From Candidatus Manganitrophus morganii (GTDB taxonomy: Bacteria > Nitrospirota > Nitrospiria > SBBL01 > Manganitrophaceae): 64,000 nt of DNA. The stretch lies in contig JAJHOH010000001.1 of the NCBI GenBank assembly GCA_021651055.1, positions 3,348,001 to 3,412,000 on the forward strand, written 5' to 3'. A model generated the notes under the pieces. The model worked only from the letters and a program-made list of their open reading frames with translations. It ran no database searches and was not told where the DNA came from. The position numbers were made by a program, and so were the translations under genes. Below are positions 16,590 to 25,323 of the stretch, in pieces; positions within the stretch are counted from its first letter, which is position 1; every line of letters begins with the position of its first letter.

Positions 16590-16980
16590 AGCGATCTCCT
16601 AATTTTCACATCGGTATTGAGAGCAAGAGACATGCCTGAAAGGTATGAAGAGGAGCTTTCCCGGAATGGATCAATTTCGTTGATGAAAAGAGGAAGATAC
16701 ATGAAATATGGGTGAGTATTTCATGTAGGTTAGGACCGGTTCTTCTTGTACAAGAATGTACGCTTGTTGTGCCGAGGGACGGCTCAGGTTTTTAGAATTA
16801 TGTGGCGGGTGATGATATTTGGTGGAGCTGCGGGGGAATCTCACGCGCTCGACGAGCTCGCTTCCCCAGGGGGCCTGCCCCCTAGGGCGTCCCAAATAAC
16901 GGGACGGTGACCCCCGAAGCGTGGAGGAGCATCTCCCCCACACCCCCTCGTTCGATCCCCCTATGGAGAAGAATTAAATT
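16590..16980. other. island left flank, hairpin-rich, no gene
   Basis: About 390 bases lacking a credible gene. Strong local hairpins occur, such as AGGGGGC-CT-GCCCCCT near 16857-16872 and CGTCCC/GGGACG just after. It contains the first copy of the tRNA-end repeat. It probably represents debris of earlier integration events at the tRNA site. Confidence 0.45.
16817..16837. repeat. 21-bp direct repeat of the tRNA 3' end (copy 1)
   Basis: This copy is identical over 21 bases to 16978-16998, 161 bp away, and corresponds to the acceptor and CCA end of a tRNA on the minus strand (complement of TGGTGGAGCTGCGGGGGA). The sequence beyond it does not continue as a tRNA. Two tRNA ends in tandem are what repeated or nested site-specific integrations leave behind. 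Confidence 0.55.
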
Positions 16981-17025
16981 TGGTGGAGCTGCGGGGGATC
17001 GAACCCCGGACCTCCTGATTGCGAA
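16978..17025 (-). tRNA. 3' fragment of tRNA-Ala(CGC), island attachment site
   Basis: Read on the minus strand from 17025: anticodon loop TTCGCAA (anticodon CGC), 3' anticodon-stem strand TCAGG, a 5-base variable loop, a perfect T-arm CGGGG-TTCGATC-CCCCG, acceptor strand CAGCTCC, discriminator A and CCA at 16983-16981. Upstream of the loop no CCTGA partner, D-arm or 5' acceptor strand is present, so this is a 45-base 3' part only. An integrase gene begins 224 bp away and points into the island. That is the usual layout of an element end formed by integration into a tRNA anticodon loop. The intact gene should be at the other end of the element, and I do not find it in the window. Confidence 0.65.
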
Positions 17026-17248
17026 CCTGAATCTGCCTTTACCGCCACCTACTATCACCCACCATAAGCCACTGAAATAACTCAGTTGAGGTTTTGTCGT
17101 TGACTGCCACCCCAACATGATTTACCATATCCCGTGGTCACCGTATGGTCACCGTTGGGACCTCCTGGGTGATGGCAGAGAAGGTTAGGAGGTCAAGCCC
17201 CAAGCTGGTCACCGTGCTGGTCACCGTTTAATCACCGGGGGGAGACCA

Positions 17249-18460
17249 ATGAAGTTGACAAAGAGGATCATCGATCAATCCCGCTATGAGGGGACCAAAA
17301 AAGATGAATGGGATGTTCGTTGGGACGATACTCTACAGGGATTCGGCGTCCGGATCTACCCGAGTGGCCGAAAGGCGTTCATGATCTCCTATCGTATCGA
17401 GGGGCGAAAGCGGAGGATGCAGATCGGGGATTACGGCGTCCTCACCTTGGACCAGGCGCGCGATATGGCGCGGGTGAAGCTGACCAGCGTGATACAGGGG
17501 GACGATCCCCTTAAGATGAAAGCAGAGGCGCGGCGGGGGGATACGGTCGGGGATCTGTGTGAGGAATACCTGGAGCGACACGCGAAGGAGAAAAAGCGAA
17601 GCTGGAAGGATGACGAATACCGGATCAATGCTCACATTCTGCCACGGTGGAAGAATCTTAAGGCGAGATCCATCACGGTATCGGATGCGGCGGCGCTGCA
17701 TAGCAGAATCGGCAAGGAATCGGGGAAGTATGAGGCGAATAGGACGTTGGAGTTGATTTCCAAGATGTTCGAGCGGGCTGCGGCGTGGGGGATCGTCCCG
17801 GCGGGGCACCCCAACCCGGCGAGGAAAGTTGAGAAATTCAAGGAAGAGAAACGCGATCGATGGGTAAGGCCGGAGGAGCTGCCGAAGCTGGCCGAGCAGA
17901 TCAACGCAGAATCCAACGTCTACGTGAAGGCATTTTTCTGGATGGCGCTTTTGACCGGATGCAGGCGGAGTGAATTGTTGAACGCCACGTGGGACAACGT
18001 GGACTTTTCACGGCGCGAGTTGCGAATCCCACGGACGAAGGCGGGGCGGGTTCACCACGTCCCGTTGAGCGATCCGGCGATGAGATTCCTGGACGCGCTC
18101 CCTCGGCAGAAGGACAATCCTTTCATTTTTTGCGGCAGGCGGGCGGGGCAACGGCTGGTCGAGATCAGAAAGGCGTGGGTCCGGATTCGCACTGCGGCGG
18201 GGCTGCCTGATGTTCGATTGCACGATCTGAGGAGAAGCGTCGGCTCATGGATGGTGACTCACGGGGAGAACTTGCCTCTGGTGGGGCGCGTTCTCAATCA
18301 TAGCAATCCGTCTACGACGGCGCGCTACGCTCATCTTGCGGAAGATCGGGTTCGGCTGGCCCTGGAGAACCACGGCAGGAGGTTGACTGCGGCGGCGGAG
18401 CCGAGAGAAGATCCAGCGGAACGGATGGTCCGGGAGCTGTGGAGAGGAGAGCTATCCTGA
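17249..18460 (+). CDS. P4-type tyrosine integrase
   Basis: 403 residues. The N-terminal DUF4102-like arm-binding domain (VRWDDTLQGFGVRIYPSG, YRIEGRKRRMQIGDYGVLTLDQAR) is followed by a SAM-like core-binding domain (about 85-180) and the catalytic domain. The catalytic set is visible: Arg in TGCRRSE, Lys in RTKAGRVHHVPL, His and Arg in RLHDLRRSVGSW, His in NHSNPSTTARYAHL and its Tyr. Such integrases recombine elements into tRNA 3' ends. The adjacent tRNA-Ala fragment is its likely att site. The ATG follows GGGGGGAG. It appears intact. Confidence 0.93.
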   Translation: MKLTKRIIDQSRYEGTKKDEWDVRWDDTLQGFGVRIYPSGRKAFMISYRIEGRKRRMQIGDYGVLTLDQARDMARVKLTSVIQGDDPLKMKAEARRGDTVGDLCEEYLERHAKEKKRSWKDDEYRINAHILPRWKNLKARSITVSDAAALHSRIGKESGKYEANRTLELISKMFERAAAWGIVPAGHPNPARKVEKFKEEKRDRWVRPEELPKLAEQINAESNVYVKAFFWMALLTGCRRSELLNATWDNVDFSRRELRIPRTKAGRVHHVPLSDPAMRFLDALPRQKDNPFIFCGRRAGQRLVEIRKAWVRIRTAAGLPDVRLHDLRRSVGSWMVTHGENLPLVGRVLNHSNPSTTARYAHLAEDRVRLALENHGRRLTAAAEPREDPAERMVRELWRGELS

Positions 18461-18648
18461 TGTCGAGGCCACCCAAGAAAACAAAGATCAAATTGACACC
18501 TATCGCGATGCAAAACGCCAATATGTTGGCTTCTTTCGTCTGGAGCTCCGATTACCCGATACAAAATCACTTCAGAACCCGCGATATCCCATTAAGCCAA
18601 CCTGTGATCAAAATCCTGTCCACTCTTCTCAGCATTGAGGGCAATTAG
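18460..18648 (+). CDS. small protein overlapping the integrase stop (hypothetical)
   Basis: The ATG overlaps the integrase stop as TGATG, a common translational coupling. The 62-residue product begins MSRPPKKTKIKLTPIAMQNA and resembles no family I know. It is rich in polar residues with no membrane segment. The position suggests an accessory factor such as a small excisionase, but there is no clear helix-turn-helix, and it may be a chance frame. Confidence 0.3.
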   Translation: MSRPPKKTKIKLTPIAMQNANMLASFVWSSDYPIQNHFRTRDIPLSQPVIKILSTLLSIEGN

Positions 18649-18932
18649 TACATCCTGCCTGGAATAGTTGAGGGCCGGCACCTGGTCTTGATTCGTAGGA
18701 ATGTGACATCCGATTATGCGCTGAATTCCTGTAGTCGTCCTCCGTTATTAATCGAAGTCAGCGTATACCGTAGCTAAATGTTTTCCGTACCTCGATATTG
18801 TAGGTTTCAGATGGGAATTGATGCCGATACTAAATAGGAATGTCAGTGCCGGCGTAACTGCGGGAAAGAAGCCTTCCACGCAATAAAATGTATTGACCTA
18901 TAGGGCACTCTGGTATATCGTAGCCCGGAGAT
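18649..18932. other. gap before the second recombinase, with one copy of a 15-bp repeat
   Basis: About 280 bases, no gene. CTGGTATATCGTAGC at 18910-18924 recurs at 46415-46429 in the same orientation. A related GTATACCGTAGC lies upstream at about 18771. TTGACC and the TATATC inside the repeat could also act as a promoter for the recombinase gene. Confidence 0.45.
18910..18924. repeat. candidate att repeat, left copy
   Basis: CTGGTATATCGTAGC, nine bases before the recombinase start, is exactly repeated at 46415-46429. A 15-bp match can arise by chance in 64 kb. Its interest comes from flanking a recombinase on one side and the right border of the defence cargo on the other. Confidence 0.35.
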
Positions 18933-20018
18933 TTGAGCTCTCTCCGGGGGTCAGAAACCTTGAAAGAGGATCAAAAGAACACCAACGGGAGCCTTGCGAC
19001 GGCCGATCGGCCCGAATCTGAGTCAGAAAACTTATCCTCCGGCCGGCGCCTTCCTCTCAAGGGACAGGATTTAAGCTCCTATATTGATGTGTGGCTCATC
19101 GAAAAAGAGGGGCAGTTCTTCAAATCGACCCTCAACACCTACCGAAACGCCATCTCCGACTTTCTCTCCTATTGGAACCAACAAAAACGACCCGGATTAG
19201 ATGCCCTCTTTATTCGGCAGTATGAACGGGAACTGACCCGCTTTCGCAAACTCGCACCGGCCACCGTTCAGAGAAACCTCTCGGCACTTCGATCGTTCTG
19301 CTCCTGGGCGGTGGAAGGGGGGATGCTTCTTGCCAACCCCGCTCTCCAGGTGAAGCTGCCGAAACTCTCCAGACAGTATAGAAGAGATACGCTGAGCAAT
19401 GAGGAGACGGATCGGCTGCTCGAGACGGTTGGGGTGGTGGAGAATCTCAGAGGCCTTCGGGATCTTCTCTTGGTGTCGCTGGCGGTCCGGGTGGGGGTGC
19501 GGGAAATTGAGATGCATCGGGCAGACGTCGGAGATTATTCCAGAGGGGGGAAGATCGGTCTTCTCTATCTTCAGCGTAAGGGGCGAAAGGCGAAAGATCG
19601 GACGGTGGTGCTGGTGGAGGACGTGGCGGATACGATGGATCTCTATCTTAAACTTTCCGGGAAAAAGAAGGCGACTGATCCTCTCTTTTTCTCTGAACGG
19701 CCGGATCGGAAGGGAAGTCGGCTTTCCGTACGAGGGATCCAATCGATTCTTACCTCATATATGAGGAAGGCGGGGATCAATCGGTCCCGGGTCAGCCCTC
19801 ATTCCATGAGGCATTTTGCGGCGACAAATGCTTTACAAAACGGGGCACATCTGAAGGACGTTCAGGACATGATGGGGCATGCGACGATCGCCACCACGGA
19901 GAATTATATCCATCTCAGCCGCCGACTCAATGACGGAGCGGAGCATCGAGTGCAGGTGAAGAGTAACGTCGATTTATCTGCATTTTTGAATAGAGTCGGC
20001 GAAAAGAATACCAATTAA
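18933..20018 (+). CDS. XerC/D-type tyrosine recombinase
   Basis: 361 residues from a TTG at 18933 (a second TTG at 18960 is possible). A disordered 45-residue leader precedes a SAM-like core-binding domain (LSSYIDVWLIEKEGQFFKSTLNTYRNAISDF region) and a catalytic domain. Catalytic residues are seen: Arg in VGVREIEMH, Lys in LQRKGRKAKDR, His and Arg in SPHSMRHFAA, His in MMGHATIATTENYIHLS with its Tyr. It lacks the extra patch-III helix of integron integrases, so it is not IntI. It could mobilise the cargo that follows or an inner element. The next gene starts 65 bp on. Confidence 0.88.
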   Translation: MSSLRGSETLKEDQKNTNGSLATADRPESESENLSSGRRLPLKGQDLSSYIDVWLIEKEGQFFKSTLNTYRNAISDFLSYWNQQKRPGLDALFIRQYERELTRFRKLAPATVQRNLSALRSFCSWAVEGGMLLANPALQVKLPKLSRQYRRDTLSNEETDRLLETVGVVENLRGLRDLLLVSLAVRVGVREIEMHRADVGDYSRGGKIGLLYLQRKGRKAKDRTVVLVEDVADTMDLYLKLSGKKKATDPLFFSERPDRKGSRLSVRGIQSILTSYMRKAGINRSRVSPHSMRHFAATNALQNGAHLKDVQDMMGHATIATTENYIHLSRRLNDGAEHRVQVKSNVDLSAFLNRVGEKNTN

Positions 20019-20083
20019 CACTCATAATCGGCGATTTCGATTATCCCTCCAAATAGTCTTCCGTATGTTGAGGAAGTTCTTTC

Positions 20084-21193
20084 ATGGCAGAGCGTGAGGA
20101 ATTTGAAGAGATAGGCCACTCGGGGGGCCAGGTTACCTTCAATATTAGGACCGGCCCTAATGGACAACGAATCTATAATGTCGGCTGGAAGCATCAACGT
20201 CCGGTTCCGGTTGCACTCTTCGGTGTCTATGCGCTTCCGCAAGGTGTTGCCATCGGCAAAATTGATTTGGGAGGGATAGGGCAACCGTGGAACCCGGCGC
20301 CGGTGCCCGGCTGTTACCCAGTGTTAATTGGCTCAGATAGCGAGGGTATGTTCGGTCATCAATGCCAACGCTGCGGGGGCTATTGGCGCACCCCGATTCC
20401 CGCTCAGATTTGTCCATACTGCGGGACTCGCGGAGAGCGCCATGAGTTTTTGACGGATGCGCAACGCCGATATGTATCTCAATATTGCGAGGTGTTGAGC
20501 GAAGGACTTATTGCGAAGGAAGACGGCGAATACGTCATCGACATGGACGCAGTTGCCGATGCGGTAGGAAGGGACGTGCAGAAGCCGAAGTTCTATTATG
20601 CTGAAGAAGGCCAACAGAACCAGTTCAAGTGCAATGAATGTGGTACCTTAAACGACATTCTTGGTATCTATGGCTATTGCAGCACGTGCGGCACCCGCAA
20701 TGATTTCTACCATTTTGAGAACAAGACCATCCGGGAAATCCGTGCACGAATTAATGCCGTTGGACCTTTCGAGGCGTGTGTAAAGGATGCTGTTGCAGCA
20801 TTCGACTCTTTAGCGGGCCACTACATGCGAGAGCTGGTGTTACGGATCCCGATGACTCCTAGGCGGAAGGTTCGACTGGAGAAGATGCGGTTCCATAACC
20901 TTAAGGTTGTGTCACAGGAATTTAAAAATGTGTTTGACATTGATCTGCTTACAGGCATGACACCCGATGAAGTCGCGTTCGCAGAACGCATGTTCCATCG
21001 GCGGCATGTGTACGAACACAATGGCGGCGAGGCAGACGAAAAATATATCTCTGATAGCGGCGATACGAACGTACGCCCGAAGCAGGCCTTGCACGAAACC
21101 CAAGATTCGGCACATCGACTGGCGTCGCTTGTAAGCAAAATGGCGAGCAGCCTTCACCGTGGTTTTCACGATATCTTCCCCCCTGAGAAATAA
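20084..21193 (+). CDS. zinc-ribbon protein with HEPN-like C-terminal motif (unknown function)
   Basis: 369 residues. Two treble Cys pairs form zinc ribbons: C94/C97 with C110/C113 (CQRCGGYW... CPYCG) and C183/C186 with C199/C202 (CNECGTLN... CSTCG). The C-terminal 150 residues are helical and contain RHVYEHNGGEADEKY, an R-x4-H motif (Arg307, His312) like the catalytic RNase motif of HEPN domains. HEPN proteins are frequent in anti-phage and toxin systems. The island context favours a defence or regulatory RNase, but no known family name can be assigned. It might share a transcript with the recombinase. Confidence 0.65.
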   Translation: MAEREEFEEIGHSGGQVTFNIRTGPNGQRIYNVGWKHQRPVPVALFGVYALPQGVAIGKIDLGGIGQPWNPAPVPGCYPVLIGSDSEGMFGHQCQRCGGYWRTPIPAQICPYCGTRGERHEFLTDAQRRYVSQYCEVLSEGLIAKEDGEYVIDMDAVADAVGRDVQKPKFYYAEEGQQNQFKCNECGTLNDILGIYGYCSTCGTRNDFYHFENKTIREIRARINAVGPFEACVKDAVAAFDSLAGHYMRELVLRIPMTPRRKVRLEKMRFHNLKVVSQEFKNVFDIDLLTGMTPDEVAFAERMFHRRHVYEHNGGEADEKYISDSGDTNVRPKQALHETQDSAHRLASLVSKMASSLHRGFHDIFPPEK

Positions 21194-21801
21194 AGAGCGT
21201 TCTAATTTTTTCTTCGGGGCCAATTTGGTGTTATGACCCTTGAAGGAGAGAACAAGTGATCCGAGAAAAAAAGCAAGCCGTTGCTTCTACAAGATATTGG
21301 AAATTCCTCTTTACACAGTTCGCATAAATAGGGAAACAGAAACATAGTGATTTATGGGGATAATTCGGAGCAGAGACTTCTGAACCCGCATAAACATTGG
21401 GTCTTGCTACCGGGATTTTTGCACTGAAAATGACATGAAGCCAGAGTGGCGCGATCTCTCCGACGCCCACAGGTCTTCAGGAATAAAGAGCCGCTGGCGG
21501 TCGAGGAACGTAAAGCTAATCACGGAATCAATGTGGGCAGAGAAACTCACTTATTAAAACGAAATTTCTGTAGCTATAAATTACTGATATTAACTGCTAA
21601 TCAACCCTTAGCGTGCGGTTTTTCCATTTAGGTGTAATGAAGCCTTCTTGCCCAATTTTCCGAAAAAGTATAGTATGAAAATCTTTGGCTAGGAACTTGC
21701 CTTAAGGTCATGCTGAGACAGACTTCTCCGAAGAAGAGGATATTCCGTTGTTTTGTTGCGCTGGCATAAGCCTGAGGGATGTCTGGGAATTTTGGTAGAG
21801 A
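21194..21801. other. 600-bp gap upstream of the SPARTA operon, no gene seen
   Basis: Short frames on both strands lack ribosome sites and recognisable motifs. It probably holds the SPARTA promoter near its right end, and possibly decayed cargo. No repeats or RNA genes recognised. Confidence 0.45.
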
Positions 21802-23229
21802 GTGGAAAAGAACGGAATAGAGACTAATAAGAATAAAATCTTTTTGAGCCATGCGACTCCGGAGGATAATGAGTTCACCCGGTGGTTGGGGGCCAAACTG
21901 ACCCTCACTGGATATGACGTTTGGTACGATCTACAGCGTCTAAAGGGCGGCGATATAACCTGGGAGAAAATAGAGCGGGCAATTCGAGAAGAAGCGATTC
22001 GTTTGGTCGCGATTATATCGAAGATCTCTCATGGGAAGGATGGGGTTCGAAAGGAATGGACGCTTGGTTCCAATCTCGAGAAGAAGCGTCCGGGATTTGT
22101 GATCCCGATAAGGATAGATGAATTCAACTTTGATGATGTTACTATTCTTTTTTCAGGAAAAAACATCCTCGACTTTAATCGAGATTGGTTCGGAGGCCTC
22201 ACCCAGTTAATCGAGTCCTTAGAAGATTCAAGCATTCCCCGCGTATCCGAGCCGGACGCGGCTCAAGCATCTTTGTGGTGGAAGGCCAGTCTGCGTGCTC
22301 CAATTGAACTCAAGCTTCAAGAAGAACGCATTGAATCGAGCTGGATACCCATTTTATCTCTACCGTCGGCGATGGAAACCGCAACGAAACCTCCTGCGGC
22401 TGATCCTATACCGGTAACCGAAAAGAATCGAAGCATCCCCTGGTTCGAGCTCGGGACGCATGTGGTAAGTTTTGCGCCGCGCAAGATGCTAATTGAACTC
22501 TTCAAAGACCAGATTTCGTTAGAAGACGGTGGCGCCGTTTCCACTGAACACCTGCTCACCGGGAATGTTGTTTTCGACCGTAAAGTGACTCCTAACGAGG
22601 CGCACGATCGAATATTATACCTGATTCGACAGGCCTGGGACCTTGCAATGGAGCAGGCAAAATTGAGACGCACAGAACTCGCAAACCGAAAGACCGTCTG
22701 GTTTATCCCAAAGGGTCTGATGCCAAACGATTTCTTCTGGTTTTTCGATGAGAAGAAAAAAAAGCGACGGAGGCAACTGGTTGGGCATAGCGACAAATTC
22801 AAGGTAAATTGGCATTATGGTGTCAGTGTGAAACCGATTCTTGGTAAGCTGAGGCGGATGGAACTTCAAGCCCATGTCTTATTTTCCGAAGATTCAGGTA
22901 CACTGGTGGATTCGGAGGCCCGGATGCACCGGTTGCGGCGCGGCTTCTGCAAAAACTGGTGGAATCCTCGCTGGAGGGATTTCCAAAGGGCGCTGCTTGC
23001 ATACCTCTCTCAAGGAAATGACGCTATTCGTCTAGACGTCGGTGGTGGCCGCTATATTGAGCTAGGAGCTGCGCCTTTCGTATTCAATTCTCCCGTTGCG
23101 TTAACTGACACGTCGATTCAGGCCGACGAGGAGGAAATCATTGTCGATCAAGAGGTCGATGACCTTACCGATATTAATGACGAGGAGGAGTTGGACGAAA
23201 GCGAGGTTTCTTCGGAGGAGGAATCGTGA
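21802..23229 (+). CDS. TIR-APAZ effector subunit of a SPARTA system
   Basis: 475 residues from GTG at 21802 (GGTAGAGA upstream). Residues 11-140 are a TIR domain (KIFLSHATPEDNEFTRWL, YDVWYDLQRLKGGD), with Glu85 in RKEW a candidate catalytic glutamate for NAD+ cleavage. Residues about 205-435 are the APAZ domain, ending in the family hallmark MHRLRRGFCKNWWNPRWRD. The tail is very acidic (DEEELDESEVSSEEES). In SPARTA the TIR-APAZ protein pairs with a short Argonaute, and guide-directed recognition of invader DNA triggers TIR oligomerisation and NAD(P)+ depletion. Its stop overlaps the Argonaute start, as in known operons. The family call is secure; activity is inferred. Confidence 0.93.
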   Translation: MEKNGIETNKNKIFLSHATPEDNEFTRWLGAKLTLTGYDVWYDLQRLKGGDITWEKIERAIREEAIRLVAIISKISHGKDGVRKEWTLGSNLEKKRPGFVIPIRIDEFNFDDVTILFSGKNILDFNRDWFGGLTQLIESLEDSSIPRVSEPDAAQASLWWKASLRAPIELKLQEERIESSWIPILSLPSAMETATKPPAADPIPVTEKNRSIPWFELGTHVVSFAPRKMLIELFKDQISLEDGGAVSTEHLLTGNVVFDRKVTPNEAHDRILYLIRQAWDLAMEQAKLRRTELANRKTVWFIPKGLMPNDFFWFFDEKKKKRRRQLVGHSDKFKVNWHYGVSVKPILGKLRRMELQAHVLFSEDSGTLVDSEARMHRLRRGFCKNWWNPRWRDFQRALLAYLSQGNDAIRLDVGGGRYIELGAAPFVFNSPVALTDTSIQADEEEIIVDQEVDDLTDINDEEELDESEVSSEEES

Positions 23230-24758
23230 CCAAAATCGACCCGCTCCTCTTTTTGGACGAGCCAGAGCTGCTCTTTGGGATGGGACAATGTGCGACTTAT
23301 CCCAAAGATGGGCTGCTCCTTTTCGGACCGTACTTTAATCCATTAAGAGGCGGCGCATTGCGGATTGGATTGATCGCCACGGATAAGGGCTCTAGCCATT
23401 ATGACAAATGGGTCAAAAAGATTTCGAGAAGAATTTTTCCTGAAAAGGCCGGTGATCCGAAACATACAATCTTTCCAGGCTTCGAGGCAGTCTTCGAAAC
23501 GCGTTGGCCTGCTCAGCCACTTGCAAACATACAAGTTAATGAGACGGACCTTCTCCGCACTATAAAACAGAGCGACCGCCATCAAGCAATCTACCAGGCG
23601 GTCTCACTTTATGCGGATCCGATTGTACGTTATAATCGCGAGCAAAGCGAGACCCCCGTCGATCTATGGATGGTCGTCATTCCGGAAGAGGTCTATCGTC
23701 TTGGCCGGCCGCAATCAAGATTAGCCCCCGAAGAGAAGGTTAAATCGTCGATATCGATGACGACCAGGGAAGCCCATCGGTTTTTTCAGGCGCCTTCCCT
23801 TTTTCAGGAGGTAAATGAAACTGCCGAAGTTTATCGCTTTGAGAAAAACTTCCATAATCAGCTAAAGGCGCGGCTATTAGAACACCGTGCGGCCGTACAG
23901 ATTCTTAGAGAAACGACGATCGCGCCAGAGGAGTTCACCAAGAGCGACGGTCAACCTTTGCGGCAGTTAGAGGACCCCGCACGAGTTGCCTGGAATCTTG
24001 CTACATCGACATTTTACAAAGCAGGTGGGCAGCCATGGAGATTAGGATCACCAAGACCGGGTGTCTGCTACGTTGGCATCGTTTTCAAACGCGATGAGAC
24101 AGGCCTGACCCCGTCGCACGCCTGTGTTGGCGCACAAATGTTCCTTGATTCTGGAGATGGTGTGGTTTTCCGTGGAGCCGCAGGGCCATGGTACTCTCGG
24201 GATACCAAAACTTTCAACTTACCACGTGAAGAAGCGAAAAATCTTCTTGCACTGGTGCTTTCGTCATATCAATCGTCACATGGCGGTAAGGCGCCCAAGG
24301 AAGTTTTCATTCATGGGAAGACCAGCTTTTCACAGGAAGAATGGGAAGGATTTAGCGCTGCTTTACCAAACGATTCAAAAGTCGTGTGCATTCGGATCCG
24401 ACATGATTCGAGACTGAAGCTTTACAGGATGGGAGATACCACTGTCCCGCGAGGCCTGGCCAGGAAACTGGGTGATCGCAATGGCTTCCTATGGTCCAAA
24501 GGTTTTGTTCCCCGTCTGCAGACATATTCCGGCCGAGAAATCCCGAATCCGCTCTCAATTCAAATCATGCGAGGAGAAGCCGACCTTGACGTCGTGCTCC
24601 GAGACATTCTGATGTTAACCAAACTAAATTTTAACGCCTGCATTTACGGCGATGGGGAGCCGGTTACCCTTAGGTTTGCTGACTCGGTAGGTGAGATTCT
24701 TACAGCAGCTCCGATCCGAAAGGACCTGCCTCCTCTTCCTTTTCGGTTTTACATATAG
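23226..24758 (+). CDS. short prokaryotic Argonaute (MID-PIWI), SPARTA partner
   Basis: 510 residues, the length of short pAgos that lack N and PAZ domains. The GTG start overlaps the upstream stop in GTGA with GGAGGAG six bases before, so translation is coupled. The MID region (about 165-270) and PIWI region (about 285-510) are present. The position of the first catalytic Asp reads CYVGIVFKRDE, with Val in place of Asp, and the later site reads FIHGKTSF without the acidic residue. The PIWI domain is therefore catalytically dead, as expected for SPARTA. It should bind a small guide and target and activate the TIR partner. Confidence 0.93.
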   Translation: MTKIDPLLFLDEPELLFGMGQCATYPKDGLLLFGPYFNPLRGGALRIGLIATDKGSSHYDKWVKKISRRIFPEKAGDPKHTIFPGFEAVFETRWPAQPLANIQVNETDLLRTIKQSDRHQAIYQAVSLYADPIVRYNREQSETPVDLWMVVIPEEVYRLGRPQSRLAPEEKVKSSISMTTREAHRFFQAPSLFQEVNETAEVYRFEKNFHNQLKARLLEHRAAVQILRETTIAPEEFTKSDGQPLRQLEDPARVAWNLATSTFYKAGGQPWRLGSPRPGVCYVGIVFKRDETGLTPSHACVGAQMFLDSGDGVVFRGAAGPWYSRDTKTFNLPREEAKNLLALVLSSYQSSHGGKAPKEVFIHGKTSFSQEEWEGFSAALPNDSKVVCIRIRHDSRLKLYRMGDTTVPRGLARKLGDRNGFLWSKGFVPRLQTYSGREIPNPLSIQIMRGEADLDVVLRDILMLTKLNFNACIYGDGEPVTLRFADSVGEILTAAPIRKDLPPLPFRFYI

Positions 24759-24826
24759 AGTCTGGACTGCTCTAACAAGGCTTGAACCTCCTTCCTTAGG
24801 GGAGTATACTTTTCCTCATTTCTTGA

Positions 24827-25280
24827 GAGAGCCAAATTAACAACCCTTCGTATGACCCAGCAGAGAGTCCCCCGGCAATCTTCCAAGAAAATATTAAACA
24901 ATCATGGTCGAAAACTTTTGAACAGCGAAAAATCAGATCACGCCCCAACACCGCCCATTCCAGAGCAAAAGACCTCATTGTTGCATTGATTACCGATTTA
25001 GGATCTCGACGCTCGCAAACCAGTGGTACTGAGAGAAGAACACTGATCTTTTGTATCGGAACCCGGAAATACAATAGAGTCGCCGGAGCTTGAATCGGGT
25101 ATTAAAGAACATGAGGATTTGAGCCGTGAAGCCGGGCCCGTTTCGGTTGAGAAGTTTAATGCTAGGAAAGAGCAGGTGACACTGCAGGAGAGCCGTCTTG
25201 AGGAGATTTATAGCGATGTTCGTATCCTTGGAATTATTTCTACTACCAATTATAGTATGGTCCTTTTAGTGACTCAGTAA
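24827..25280 (+). pseudogene. decayed coding fragments between two defence genes
   Basis: Two open frames without start codons overlap here. One (24827-25093) reads YDPAESPPAIFQENIKQSW and later AKDLIVALITDLGSRRSQ; the other (25047-25280) reads EHEDLSREAGPVSVEKFNAR and ends ISTTNYSMVLLVTQ. Composition and lack of stops suggest real former coding sequence joined by a frameshift or deletion. I cannot name the parent family. The remaining bases (24759-24826 and 25281-25323) show no features. Confidence 0.35.
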
Positions 25281-25323
25281 AAATAAATAATCTGGATCGC
25301 CTGTAACAAATTCAGAGTCAAAA

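Noticed and set aside
16978-17025. Possible tmRNA 3' end instead of tRNA-Ala
   Set aside because: The acceptor strand CAGCTCC also fits tmRNA, but the adjoining 5-bp stem strand, 7-base loop with CGC and 5-base variable loop fit a tRNA anticodon arm. Kept as tRNA with reduced confidence.
18933-20018. Integron integrase for the attC array
   Set aside because: Tyrosine recombinase without the extra patch-III helix of IntI, and 19 kb from the attC sites with unrelated cargo between.
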